DNA of 64,000 nucleotides from Achatina immaculata. Lineage: Eukaryota > Mollusca > Gastropoda > Stylommatophora > Achatinidae. Location of the stretch: NCBI GenBank assembly GCA_009760885.1, contig CM019716.1:1679501-1743500 (forward strand), given 5' to 3'. Under the pieces are notes generated by a model, which saw only the letters and a list, made by a program, of their open reading frames with translations, did not search any database and was not told the DNA's origin. Below are positions 9,704-18,999 of this stretch, one piece after another; positions within the stretch are counted from its first letter, which is position 1, and each line of letters starts with the position of its first letter. A program made the translations under genes and the position numbers.

Positions 9704-12322
9704 GAATGAATGAATGAATGAATAATCTTTATTTTTCAAGGGTAAAGAATTGGGCACGCAGGCCCGTCTTACATTCTGCCCTTCATCACTCCATCTTTCA
9801 TTCTTCCCACACACTTGATTTAGTACAAAAATACAAATTAAATTAGTAAAAACATATCAAAAGAGTGTAAGATTTAACTACTACATTCAAGGTAAAAGAG
9901 AAGAAGTAATTAACCTAATGAAATAGCACTCACGCACACATACACACGCAGACATATACATAAATAAAAATACATTGTAAATACAGATCTTCTAACATAT
10001 GTTTTTTTAAACAAACATTAAAATAATTTCTAACAATATCTAACAAGTTGCTTTTCTAACTATGTCACTGAAGTACTTGATGGTTTACGAGCCATGTTTT
10101 GAGAGAGTGCTGGCTATTTTATGGAGGCATATAATTACAATCAAGTAAATAATGAAACGGTTTGAGTTAAAGGATGAAGTATTACCAATGGATTTTAAAT
10201 TGTAGGGGAGGGTGTTCCAGAGCTGTACTGCAGAGTATGCAAGGCTTTTCTTGTACATATCAATTCTGGGTTTAGGAAGAAGACAGTTTTTTAAACGCTG
10301 GCTATGTTTAGTGTTATACGTAAACAGTGACCACAAGTAAGGCGGAGCACTGTGCGACAGAATTCTGTGAACAAACTTAACTTTGTTAAAAATGATTCTA
10401 TTTTTGAGGGGTAGAATTTTGAGTTGTTTGTGTTGATCTACAGTCTGTACTGGGTGTTTGTCACAAATAAGATTTAATGCTCGCTTGTGAAGTGAGTGGA
10501 GCCTTTTTGTGTTTGAGACTGAGCATCCATTCCAGATTGTGGAACAGTAATCTAAGTATGTTTGTATGTGTGATATGTAGTATATTTTTCTTGTGTTTTT
10601 GTCAATAAAGTGTTTAATTTTGGCTAATTGGTAAACTTTCTGTGCAATCAAATTTGTTAGGTTATGTACGTGAGAATTCCAAGTTAAATGCTGATCAATG
10701 ATGAGTCCTAGGGTTTTATGTTCATGAACATTTTCTATTGCCTTAGTCTCAGCACAAAGCTGTAGTGAAGTTTTAGTTGCGTTTTGCAGTTTCTGACTTG
10801 TAGTGATGAGCATGGATTTTGTTTTGTTGGTGTTTATCAACATACCATTTTTATTACTCCATTTAATCAAACTGTTTATATCATTTTGGAGCGTTGTCTG
10901 TAGGTTATTGATGTCATATTCACTATTGTAAACAGTACAGTCGTCAGCGAAAAGATCACATGAAGAGTGCTTTAAATGTAGTGGTAGGTCGTTAATATAG
11001 ATAGCAAAGAGAAGAGGACCAAGAATGGAGCCTTGAGGAATATCGGTATCAACCACAGACGAGCCAGATATTTTGTTTCTAAAGCAAACTACTTGTTTTC
11101 TACATGAGAGAAAAGATGTAATACATTTTGTTAGGTCAGGATGTAATCTATAGCCTTCTAGCTTTTTTGCAAGAATTTCATGATCAATCATATCGAAGGC
11201 TTTCTTAAAATCAACAAAGACAGCACCACACAATTTGTCATCATTTATATTAGACAGCCAGCTTTCTGTCATTTTAGTTAATGCTGTGTGGCAGGAGTAA
11301 TTTGGTCTAAAACCTGACTGACTGTCTATTAGTAGACTGTTTTCTTGCATGTGGAGCAGAGTTAACTTTTGTATATGTTTTTCAAGAGGTTTAGATAGTG
11401 ATGACAGAATGGATATGGGTCTATAGTTTGAGAGGTCATTAGTCTGTCCAGATTTAAAAAGATGAAAAACTTTGGCGAGTTTAAAAGCGTTAGGGAAATA
11501 TTTTTTGTCAATACACAAGTTGTATAAGTATGTTAGTGTGTCTGCGATAACTGGTGCAGCGTAGCGTAGTATCTTGTTACTAATGTCATCACATCCTGCT
11601 GAGTTAGTGTTCTTTAAGGACCGGATGTAGTTATAAACCTCACCGACTGTGAGGAAAGGAATATTAATTTGTTTTAGCTTTACACATTTACTGTCGCTGA
11701 AAGTTTTCAACACGCTCAGGTCGCAATTAGGGGTCGGTAATGAAGATTTTAGAGTACTAATTTCTTCCCTAAAATGTTCACTGAAGTTAGTGCAAGTATG
11801 TTCACCATTAAGTGTTTGTGGGTCAGTTTGCTTCCTTTTATTTACAATAATATTAATCGCTTTCCAGATTGATTTACTATCAGTTTTGTCTTTCACTAAA
11901 TTTCTGAAGTAATTTTTCTTTTCCTGCCTAATTAAATACTGCACCTTATTCCTAAGTGAACGATAGCTACTGAAATTTCTGCTTTTGTGAGCTTCATCCC
12001 GTTTCCTCATGAGTTGCAATATATCGGGAGTTATCCACGGGGATTTTGTTACGTGTTTTACTCTCATTTCTTTGATGGGGACATGCTTGTCAAAAATATT
12101 TCGAAATATCTTGATCCAGTATTCGATAGCCTCATCTGGATTTGTTAACTGGAAAACGTACGTAAGAGGCGAAGCTTTTAGATCAGTTAAAAATAATTCC
12201 AAGTTAAAGTTTTTAAAGTTTCTATATTTGATGCTGGTATGTTTGTGTTTTGGTATTTTATACCTCTTATGTGACCACGTACAGCAGACCGGGTAGTGAT
12301 CACTCAGCGACACACGAGGGAC
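9704..12322 (-). mobile_element. CR1/L2-like LINE, family A copy 1, 5'-truncated
   Basis: Minus-strand non-LTR retrotransposon. The 3' end is a tetranucleotide tail (GAAT repeats at 9704-9722 on the plus strand). Next comes a conserved 3' terminus (AATTGGGCACGC and GGCCCGTCT on the plus strand), a 3' UTR and an ORF2 from 10085 upward. Homology stops near 12322, just upstream of the SDHYP motif of the endonuclease, so most of the endonuclease and ORF1 are missing. Purine-rich (GA) sequence directly flanks both ends. Confidence 0.93.
10085..12322 (-). CDS. LINE ORF2 fragment: endonuclease end plus complete reverse transcriptase
   Basis: About 745 codons are open with no stop or frameshift. It starts with the last endonuclease motif (SLSDHYPVCCTW). 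A linker with KSPWITPDILQLMRKRD follows. The RT then shows NYRPISILSSLSKPLEK, GAVFVDFKKAFDMIDHE, DIPQGSILGPLLFAIYIND and the catalytic LFADDCTVY near 10940-10951. The C-terminal region has YLDYCSTIWNGCS and AVQLWNTLPYNL. RT copies element RNA at the nick made by the endonuclease. The apparent frame continues to 12475 only because it reads into the GA tract. An undamaged frame suggests recent insertion. There is no start codon of its own, so it is probably not autonomous. Confidence 0.92.
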   Translation of the reverse strand, partial: VPRVSLSDHYPVCCTWSHKRYKIPKHKHTSIKYRNFKNFNLELFLTDLKASPLTYVFQLTNPDEAIEYWIKIFRNIFDKHVPIKEMRVKHVTKSPWITPDILQLMRKRDEAHKSRNFSSYRSLRNKVQYLIRQEKKNYFRNLVKDKTDSKSIWKAINIIVNKRKQTDPQTLNGEHTCTNFSEHFREEISTLKSSLPTPNCDLSVLKTFSDSKCVKLKQINIPFLTVGEVYNYIRSLKNTNSAGCDDISNKILRYAAPVIADTLTYLYNLCIDKKYFPNAFKLAKVFHLFKSGQTNDLSNYRPISILSSLSKPLEKHIQKLTLLHMQENSLLIDSQSGFRPNYSCHTALTKMTESWLSNINDDKLCGAVFVDFKKAFDMIDHEILAKKLEGYRLHPDLTKCITSFLSCRKQVVCFRNKISGSSVVDTDIPQGSILGPLLFAIYINDLPLHLKHSSCDLFADDCTVYNSEYDINNLQTTLQNDINSLIKWSNKNGMLINTNKTKSMLITTSQKLQNATKTSLQLCAETKAIENVHEHKTLGLIIDQHLTWNSHVHNLTNLIAQKVYQLAKIKHFIDKNTRKIYYISHIQTYLDYCSTIWNGCSVSNTKRLHSLHKRALNLICDKHPVQTVDQHKQLKILPLKNRIIFNKVKFVHRILSHSAPPYLWSLFTYNTKHSQRLKNCLLPKPRIDMYKKSLAYSAVQLWNTLPYNLKSIGNTSSFNSNRFIIYLIVIICLHKIASTLSKHGS

Positions 12323-12572
12323 AGTAGAAAGAAGGAGAAAGTGAAAGAGAGAAAGAGAGGGAGAGGGAGAAAGAAATAAAGCGAGAGAAAGAGAGGAGGA
12401 AAGAAAGAAAGACAGACAGACGGGAAAAAGAGAGCGAAAGAGAAACAGAGAGCAAGAGAGAGAGAGAGAGAGCAAGAGAGAAAATAGAAATAAAGAAAGA
12501 GAGAAAGAAAGAAAGGGAAAAACAAGATAAAAAACTCAGAGAGAGAGAGAGAGAGTGAGAGAGAGAGAAATG
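12323..12572. repeat. GA-rich polypurine tract
   Basis: About 250 bp of imperfect GAGA, GAAA and AGAGGG runs directly abutting the 5' break of LINE A copy 1. Similar purine-rich sequence (9660-9703) abuts its 3' tail. Confidence 0.95.
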
Positions 12573-12600
12573 AGAGAGCTTTAACAGATTATGGAATGGA

Positions 12601-12602
12601 AA

Positions 12603-12658
<56 letters not shown>

Positions 12659-12679
12659 GTAGGTAGGTAGGTAGGTAGG

Positions 12680-12722
<43 letters not shown>

Positions 12723-12727
12723 ATAGA
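12601..12727. repeat. compound (ATAG)n-(GTAG)n-(ATAG)n microsatellite
   Basis: Tetranucleotide tract with a central GTAG block. It is the reverse complement in style of 7421-7668. Confidence 0.97.
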
Positions 12728-12816
12728 TAGTTAGAATTCACAACACACGAGTAGTATAGTTTATAACGTACTGCCCTCTCAGGGCGGATAGTAGGTCCGA
12801 ATTCCATTCAAGTGAC

Positions 12817-13450
12817 ATAGAAACAGTGGCTGAAGACAGGAGATATTTGCTTGTAAGAATAGAGACAACCAGCCACAGCACGTACTTGTCACTGTCTTAC
12901 ATAGAAACAGTGGCTGAAGACAGGAGATATTTGCTTGTAAGAATAGAGACAACCAGCCACAGCACGTACTTGTCACTGTCTTACATAGAAACAGTGGCTG
13001 AAGACAGGAGATATTTGCTTGTAAGAATAGAGACAACCAGCCACAGCACGTACTTGCCACTGTCTTACATAGAAAATGTGGCTGAAGACAGGGAATATTT
13101 GCTTGTAAGACTAGAGACAACCAGCCACAGCACGTACTTGCCACTGTCTTACATAGAAAATGTGGCTGAAGACAGGGAATATTTGCTTGTAAGACTAGAG
13201 ACAACCAGCCACAGCACGTACTTGTCACTGTCTTACATAGAAACAGTGGCTGAAGATAGGGAATATTTGCTTGTAAGACTAGAGACAACCAGCCACAGCA
13301 CGTACTTGTCACAGTCTTACATAGAAACAGTGGCTGAAGACAGGGAATATTTGCTTGTAAGACTAGAAACAACCAGTCACCGTACGTACTTGCCACTGTC
13401 TTACATAGAAACAGTGGATGAAGACAGGGAACATTTGCGTGTAAGACTAT
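12817..13450. repeat. 84-bp minisatellite, open on both strands
   Basis: About 7.5 copies of an 84-bp unit beginning ACATAGAAACAGTGGCTGAA. Since 84 is a multiple of 3, both strands carry long frames: 269 codons on plus, repeating YIETVAEDR and YLLVR; and 205 codons on minus, repeating CCGWLSLVLQANI. Copies vary at the same few positions. No start context, domain or splice logic supports a protein. Confidence 0.95.
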
Positions 13451-13544
13451 CCTGCCACCGTCTTTTTAAAAATGCGGGACATAAATTAACTGGTCAGTCA
13501 AGAATATGGGGGCTTTTGTTAGCTAAGAACGCAAGCAAGAAAAA

Positions 13545-13793
13545 GCTTCTTCTTCTTCTTCTTCGTCTTCTTCTTCTTCTTCTAGGCGATTATCAAACTA
13601 ATTACATTTCTGATTATTCTCCATTGTTTCCATGAAATCTTATCTGCTTTCTATCTTTCTGGATATAAATTTTGTTATTTATCAAGATTTAACTTTGCCT
13701 GAATTCTTACAAATTTTATTTCTTAAATGTGTTTCAGCTTTGTTTACTTGCAGAATTTGCTCTGCCTTTCTCCCCTCCCCCTCTCTCTCTCTC
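13545..13793 (+). repeat. (CTT)n plus dispersed repeat family S
   Basis: A CTT run (about 13545-13583) is followed by a T-rich stretch. This stretch is homologous to 35590-35790: both share TGATTATT, a GCTTTCT and CTTTCT phrase, TTTACTTGCAG or TGTACTTGCAG, and a TCTGCC(T)TTCTCC region. It ends in a pure CT run (about 13781-13793). Confidence 0.7.
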
Positions 13794-14562
13794 CGCCTTA
13801 TCTATAGAACATGTTTAGATTTAGCCCAAAGTATAGCCAACGCTTAAACAACATATATCTTCCAAAACCTAGACTTGATCTTTACAAGAAAAGCTTTACT
13901 TATTCTGCTGCTCATCTTTGGAATACCCTCCCATCCTAAATAAAAAAAAATATAAACTACACTCCTTCCTACAACTACACACTCTTCCAATATCTATTTG
14001 ATGTCGATTACATGCCTTCATAATTCACAAAAATTATTTTAGACTGCCCTTATCTTATATCTTATATCCTTCCCGTGCCGTTAAACGTCACATAGGGCTC
14101 GCAAAGTAGTTCTGTAAGTTGCCTTACAGACACCGAATTGTTTATTATGAATAGTATAAAAATTCTGGTTGGTAGATAGTCATTTATATATGTACGTAGT
14201 TACTTTCTGTGGTCATTTATATATGTATGTAGCTAGTTTCTGTAGTCATTTATACATGTATGTAGTTACTCTCTGCAGTCATTTATATATGTACGTAGTT
14301 ACTTTCTATAGTCGTTTATATATGTGTGTAGTTACATACTGTATTGAGTGCATGGATAAGAGTGAAATGTGAATGTTGTACTTTAATTTTATTTTATGTC
14401 TCTCAGCTTTCCAATGTTAGCTATATAGGTTATATGAGAAGAATATTTGCAGAATGTCTGGAACAGAGTGAAAGTTGTATGACAAAGAGCAGAATGTCAG
14501 ATGGGCCTGCGTGCCCAATTCTTAACCCTTTGGAAATATAGAACAATCAATCAATCAATCAG
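13794..14562 (+). mobile_element. LINE family A, plus-strand 3' fragment
   Basis: Homologous to the reverse complement of 22112-22680. It starts abruptly in ORF2 C-terminal sequence, reads the KPRLDLYKKSF and SAAHLWNT region, then the 3' UTR, and ends AATTCTTAACCC with a (CAAT)n tail at 14543-14561. The break at 13794 directly joins a CT tract and the tail directly joins another CT tract (14563-14612). About 65-70 bases near 14050-14118 are foreign and match the 3' end of the LINE at 29980-30045. Confidence 0.88.
14178..14342 (+). repeat. 33-bp minisatellite within the LINE A 3' UTR
   Basis: Five copies of a 33-bp unit (GTCATTTATATATGTACGTA, then GTTACTTTCTGTG). The corresponding UTR of the copy at 22112-26540 has essentially one unit (about 22312-22350), so the array expanded within this copy. 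Confidence 0.9.
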
Positions 14563-14612
14563 TCCTCCCTCCCTCTCTCTTTTTCTCTCTATCTCTCTCT
14601 CTCCTCTTTAGA
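14563..14612. repeat. CT-rich tract
   Basis: Pyrimidine tract of CTCT, CCCT and TTTCT blocks between two LINE A 3' fragments. Confidence 0.95.
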
Positions 14613-14930
14613 CTGCTCTTACAGACACCGAACTCGGTCAGTTTTGTTTATTATGAATAGTATCAAAATTCTGTTTGGTAGATAGTCAATTATATATTTA
14701 TGTAGTTACTTTCTGTAGTCAATTATTTATGTATGTAGTTACTTTCTGTGGTCATTTATTTATGTATGTAGTTACTTTTTGTAGTCATTTATATATGTAT
14801 GATATTACTTTCTGTATTGAGTGCATGGATAAGAGTGAAATGTGAATGTTATAATTTTATTTTATGTCTCTCAGCTTTCCGATGTTAGTTATGCTGGTTA
14901 TATGAGCAGAATTCTTGTATTACAGTCATG
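14613..14930 (+). mobile_element. LINE family A, second partial 3' UTR copy
   Basis: Repeats the 3' UTR of the preceding fragment from GACTGCTCTTACAGACACCG through the 33-bp units and GTGCATGGATAAGAGTGAAA to about 14930. The terminal GGGCCTGCGTGCCC segment and tail are missing. It could be a tandem duplication or a second insertion. Confidence 0.8.
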
Positions 14931-14984
14931 TTGTTTTGTTAGGCAGAGCTCAACTTTCGTTATTGCAATAATACTTTCCTGTTT

Positions 14985-15375
14985 CCTCTTCATCTGTGAT
15001 AACACTATGATGGTTTTTTAAAAAACCGGTACTACTACACCCATCTTTCACATTGCACGAAGTATTTTCCGGAATACCGGTTTTCTCAATACAGCATTCG
15101 GTACTTTATACTTTTTTAAAAATATAAAATGAAACACATTTTACGAACATCAGAAAAAATAGATATTATTAATGATCTTATTTGCGGAAATTCCACTTCT
15201 ACAAAATGCTCACATGCTGAATCATAGTCGAAACTGGCTGATTCCCCTTCATACAAACTGAGAACAATCATCCTACTGGCCAGATAATCCAGTCGATTTC
15301 GCTGCTGGTTGCTTTTTTACAAGGTTTTTGATAAATGTAAACCGGCTACGGTAACTGGCGACCTCCAAAAGTTTC
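14985..15375 (+). repeat. dispersed repeat family P, copy 1
   Basis: Shares blocks with 55775-56960 (plus, interrupted) and 37100-37770 (minus, interrupted). These are an ACCGG(T)-rich end, CTTTCAC(A)TTGC followed by GAAGTA, ACAAAATG(C/T)TC and CATGCTGAA, then TGACCTCCAAAAGTTTCG. The ACCGG-rich ends and AT-rich body recall non-autonomous DNA transposons. I cannot see clear terminal repeats or target duplications. Confidence 0.7.
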
Positions 15376-15379
15376 GTAT

Positions 15380-17335
15380 ACCTGCTCCGTCTTCCGTTCC
15401 AACGCCAACAGGAGCGTGCGCTTGCTGATGGAGACAGTCTCACCGTAAAGCGCGCTAAACCGCTTCATTCGGGAAAAAACGTCCACTTTCCCTCTCTTCC
15501 CCCAATTCGATCATCCTCCTGATGTGACTGTTGTCATTCAACCTGATGTCCTCCATAAGCAGCCTGCCCATGACAAGATTGTCTTGCAGTCTCCTCCTTG
15601 TCCGTTCTTAGGGCGCCCTGAACTGGTGCCGTGCCTGCCAGGTTGTCCGCCTTCTCGTTGCCTTTGACTCCTGCATGAACCCAGGCAGTAGATCCACGTC
15701 AACCTGGATAACCGAGAGCCCTCTAGAAGCTGGACCCACTCTATGCAGAAGAAATGTCTCTCGATTCTCTATAACATCTTTTGAGTGTCTGTTACAGTGA
15801 CCCCATGCAAGTGACCCTGCTCCACCGAACCGGAAATTGCTTCTGATGCTGCCTGCACCTCCATCTCATGCTGCAAATTGTAGTTTCATAGGCGAGTTTA
15901 CTCGCAACCAGTTTGCCGCTGAGGCAGATAACATAGCCCCATCCACTTTTTTAGGCCTCATGCCACTGACCCGTCTGTGAGGAGGATCACAGGGTCACGT
16001 GGATTGGAGTGATGCTGAATCTCTTCCTGCACCTGGGCTTCTGTTTTACCCGGGGCCCAGTCTCGACATTCACGGCCATGCGATCTTCATTAGATTCGGC
16101 ATATTTGACACTTTAATCCATTCCTGTTCTAGGGGGAGTCTGCTCTGGTTCATAGACTGCTGACAGTGTCTCTTCTGTCTGGGTCGCAGACTGCTGACAG
16201 TGTCTCTTCTGTCTGGGTCGCAGACTGCTGACAGTGTCTCTTCTGTCTGGGTCGCAGACTGCTGATAGTGTCTCTTCTGTCTGGGTCGCAGACTGCTGAC
16301 AGTGTCTCTTCTGTCTGGGTCGCAGACTGCTGATAGTGTCTCTTCTGTCTGGGGCGCAGACTGTTGACAGTGTCTCTTCTGTCTGGGTCGCATCTGCTGA
16401 CAGTGTCTCTTCTGTCTGGGTCACAGACTGCTGACAGTGTCTCTTCTGTCTGGGTCGCAGACTGCTGACAGTGTATCTTCTGTCTGGGTCGCAGACTGCT
16501 GACAGTGTATCTTCTGTCTGGGTCGCAGACTGCTGACAGTGTCTCTTCTGTCTGGGTCGCAGACTGCTGACAGTGTCTCTTCTGTCTGGGTCACAGACTG
16601 CTGACAGTGTATCTTCTGTCTGGGTCACAGACTGCTGACAGTGTCTCTTCTGTCTGGGTCGCAGACTGCTGACAGTGTCTCTTCTGTCTGGGTCGCAGAC
16701 TGCTGACAGTGTCTCTTCTGTCTGGGTCGCATCTGCTGACAGTGTCTCTTCTGTCTGGGTCACAGACTGCTGACAGTGTCTCTTCTGTCTGGGTCGCAGA
16801 CTGCTGACAGTGTATCTTCTGTCTGGGTCGCAGACTGCTGACAGTGTCTCTTCTGTCTGGGTCGCAGACTGCTGACAGTGTCTCTTCTGTCTGGGGCGCA
16901 GACTGCTGACAGTGTCTCTTCTGTCTGGGTCACAGACTGCTGACAGTGTATCTTCTGTCTGGGTCACAGACTGCTGACAGTGTCTCTTCTGTCTGGGTCG
17001 CAGACTGCTGACAGTGTATCTTCTTCTTCCGCCATCCACGATCTCCCCCGCTTGATATGCTTGCCACTTGCTGATTTTAGCTCTGACAGAAGGTTGGGAG
17101 AGAGGGTTGCTGTACTGGCAATACTGAGATACGTCTTCTCTTGCACACGCTTGTTTCTTACTCTCATACAGGGCATATCCAGCAAGTAGCACACAGCTAT
17201 GATCAGAGTATCCCTGGTACACCTTAGAAACTTCTCCCATGACCTCATTTTGGATTCTTTCAAGTTTGATTATCCGAGTCGTGGATAAAGTCAAAAAGCC
17301 GAGAACGTACTCACCCACGGACATCCCAGGCTGGA
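15380..17335 (-). pseudogene. RNase H-bearing LINE (I/Nimb-like), RT end to C-terminus, disrupted by a satellite
   Basis: Minus strand. Upstream (17335-17023) is the region after the RT: IIKLERIQNEVMGEV, then HIKRGRSWM. The frame then enters the 34-bp satellite (17022-16140). Downstream an RNase H domain is readable: PVILLTDGSV near 15985-15960 (first catalytic Asp), a second acidic region (EMEVQAASEAI), VTVTDTQKML (third Asp) and, after a frameshift, HAGVKGNEKADNLAGTAPVQ near 15655-15600. Stops and several frameshifts are present. RNase H degrades template RNA in I-clade elements. The 403-codon frame at 16113-17324 is mostly satellite translation. Confidence 0.85.
16140..17022. repeat. 34-bp minisatellite inside the RNase H LINE
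   Basis: About 26 head-to-tail copies of a 34-bp unit (GACTGCTGACAGTGTCTCTT, then CTGTCTGGGTCGCA). A few units are about four bases shorter at the junction (CGCATCTGCTGAC). Three units make 102 bp, so the translation repeats every 34 residues in all frames. The flanks on both sides are the LINE. Confidence 0.95.
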
Positions 17336-17819
17336 AGAGTGGCTGTAAATGAACGTGTGGTTAACCTTAATACTTATTCTTTATCCATTAGCGAGCACAC
17401 TCACGTCTTCTTCATACAAAAACATACAGGAAGAAGAAATAGGGAAAAAAAAGAAGAGAAAGTCTAAATTGACATCTACAACGTGTAGCCATACTGAACC
17501 GTACGAAGCCCAAAATAAACGGGCGATATCAGGGTTGGTCACGTGAGCGAAAATAAAAGGCATGACGGGAAGGAGACCAGAGTCCTGCTTTCAAGAATAG
17601 AACGGGGTTGAATCTCCAAATAGACGTAGGTAAAGTAGCAGAATATATGTGAGACAAATGTTGTTGTAGGGAATAAGAGCGGGGTAGAGGAGGGAGCAGA
17701 ATAAGTAAAGTGACGAGGATCTATAAACGGATAATTTTGTTTACATCCTAAGAGAGGCTGTCTCGTCCAGGGACGTCAGTACGAGAGGAAGGGGATAAAG
17801 TAGCACGATACTGACAGAG
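17336..17819. other. unassigned sequence
   Basis: No gene or repeat recognised. It contains a TCACGTGA-type E-box-like site near 17538, which is not enough for a call. Confidence 0.45.
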
Positions 17820-18297
17820 AGATCGATACATTAGGTCAGAGGTTATAGGTCGATACATTAGGTCAGAGGTTATAGATCGATACATTACGTCAGAGATTAT
17901 AGATCAACACATTACGTCAGATGTTATAGATCGATACATTAAGTCAGATGTGATAAATAGATACATTAGGTCAGAGGTTATAGGTCGATACATTAGGCCA
18001 GACGTTATAGATCTATACATTAAGTCAGATGTTATAGATCTATACATTAATTCAGATGTTATAGATCGATACATTAGGTCGGAGGTTATAGATTGATACA
18101 TTAGATCAGAGGTTATAGCTCGATGCAGTAGGTCAGAGGTTATAGATTGATACATTCTAGCAGAGGTTATAGATCGATGCATTAGGTAAGAGCTTATAGA
18201 TAGATACATAGAGGTTATAGATCGATAAATTAGATCAGAGGGTTGATCGATACATTAGGTCACAGGTTAAAGATCGATACATTAGGCAAGAGGTTAT
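17820..18297. repeat. 27-bp minisatellite, diverged
   Basis: About 17 copies of a unit around GATCGATACATTAGGTCAGA and GGTTATA, with many substitutions. The minus frame of 101 codons is a by-product. Confidence 0.93.
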
Positions 18298-18999
18298 CAA
18301 ATGAATTATAAAACTATAAAATGATAGCATGAAAATGCTATACAGAGAGGACATATAAAGAATTAACGCACGAACTAATGCACAGACTTTATTTTCAAAG
18401 GGTTAAGTCTGTCATTCTGCCCTTCATCATATAACTTTCATTCAGTCACAAATATTCAACATTTGCTTTGAATATAATATGCATGAAAAAGCAAAAAAAA
18501 AAAAAAAAGAATAATTAATAAACCATTTCTATCCATACAATCCATAATCAGCTTTATGTAACTACGAGAAATAAACTTTTTTTACATTCTCACATTCATT
18601 ATGAACTAACACATTTAGACTTTATTAGTACATACATCTATACTTTTCATATAAGCAAATACATACAGATGCATACATTCACACACACGTATATCACATA
18701 TATACAAACACATTCAGACAAGTATATATACACACATACATTCGCGCACACATAAAACATGTACATATACACATATGTATGTACACATAAAGACGTGCAC
18801 ATACACATATACATACCTACACCTATTCATACATGTATATACAGTATACACAAAAAGAAATACATATTAGAGAAGCATATAGTCCATAACAGATAATGAC
18901 AAAGTTTGAATTTATAAGAATGAGTATTACGTATATGTTTTACATGAGATGGTAGGGTATTCCAAAGGTGGGCAGCTGAGTAAGGGAAGATTTCTTTAA

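Noticed and set aside
12826..13635. 269-codon plus frame and 205-codon minus frame as tandem-repeat proteins
   Set aside because: Both are consequences of an 84-bp unit without stops. No signal peptide, domain, start context or splice evidence.
16113..17324. 403-codon minus frame as a repeat protein
   Set aside because: Most of it is the 34-bp satellite translated through three frames. The non-repeat ends are RNase H-type LINE sequence.
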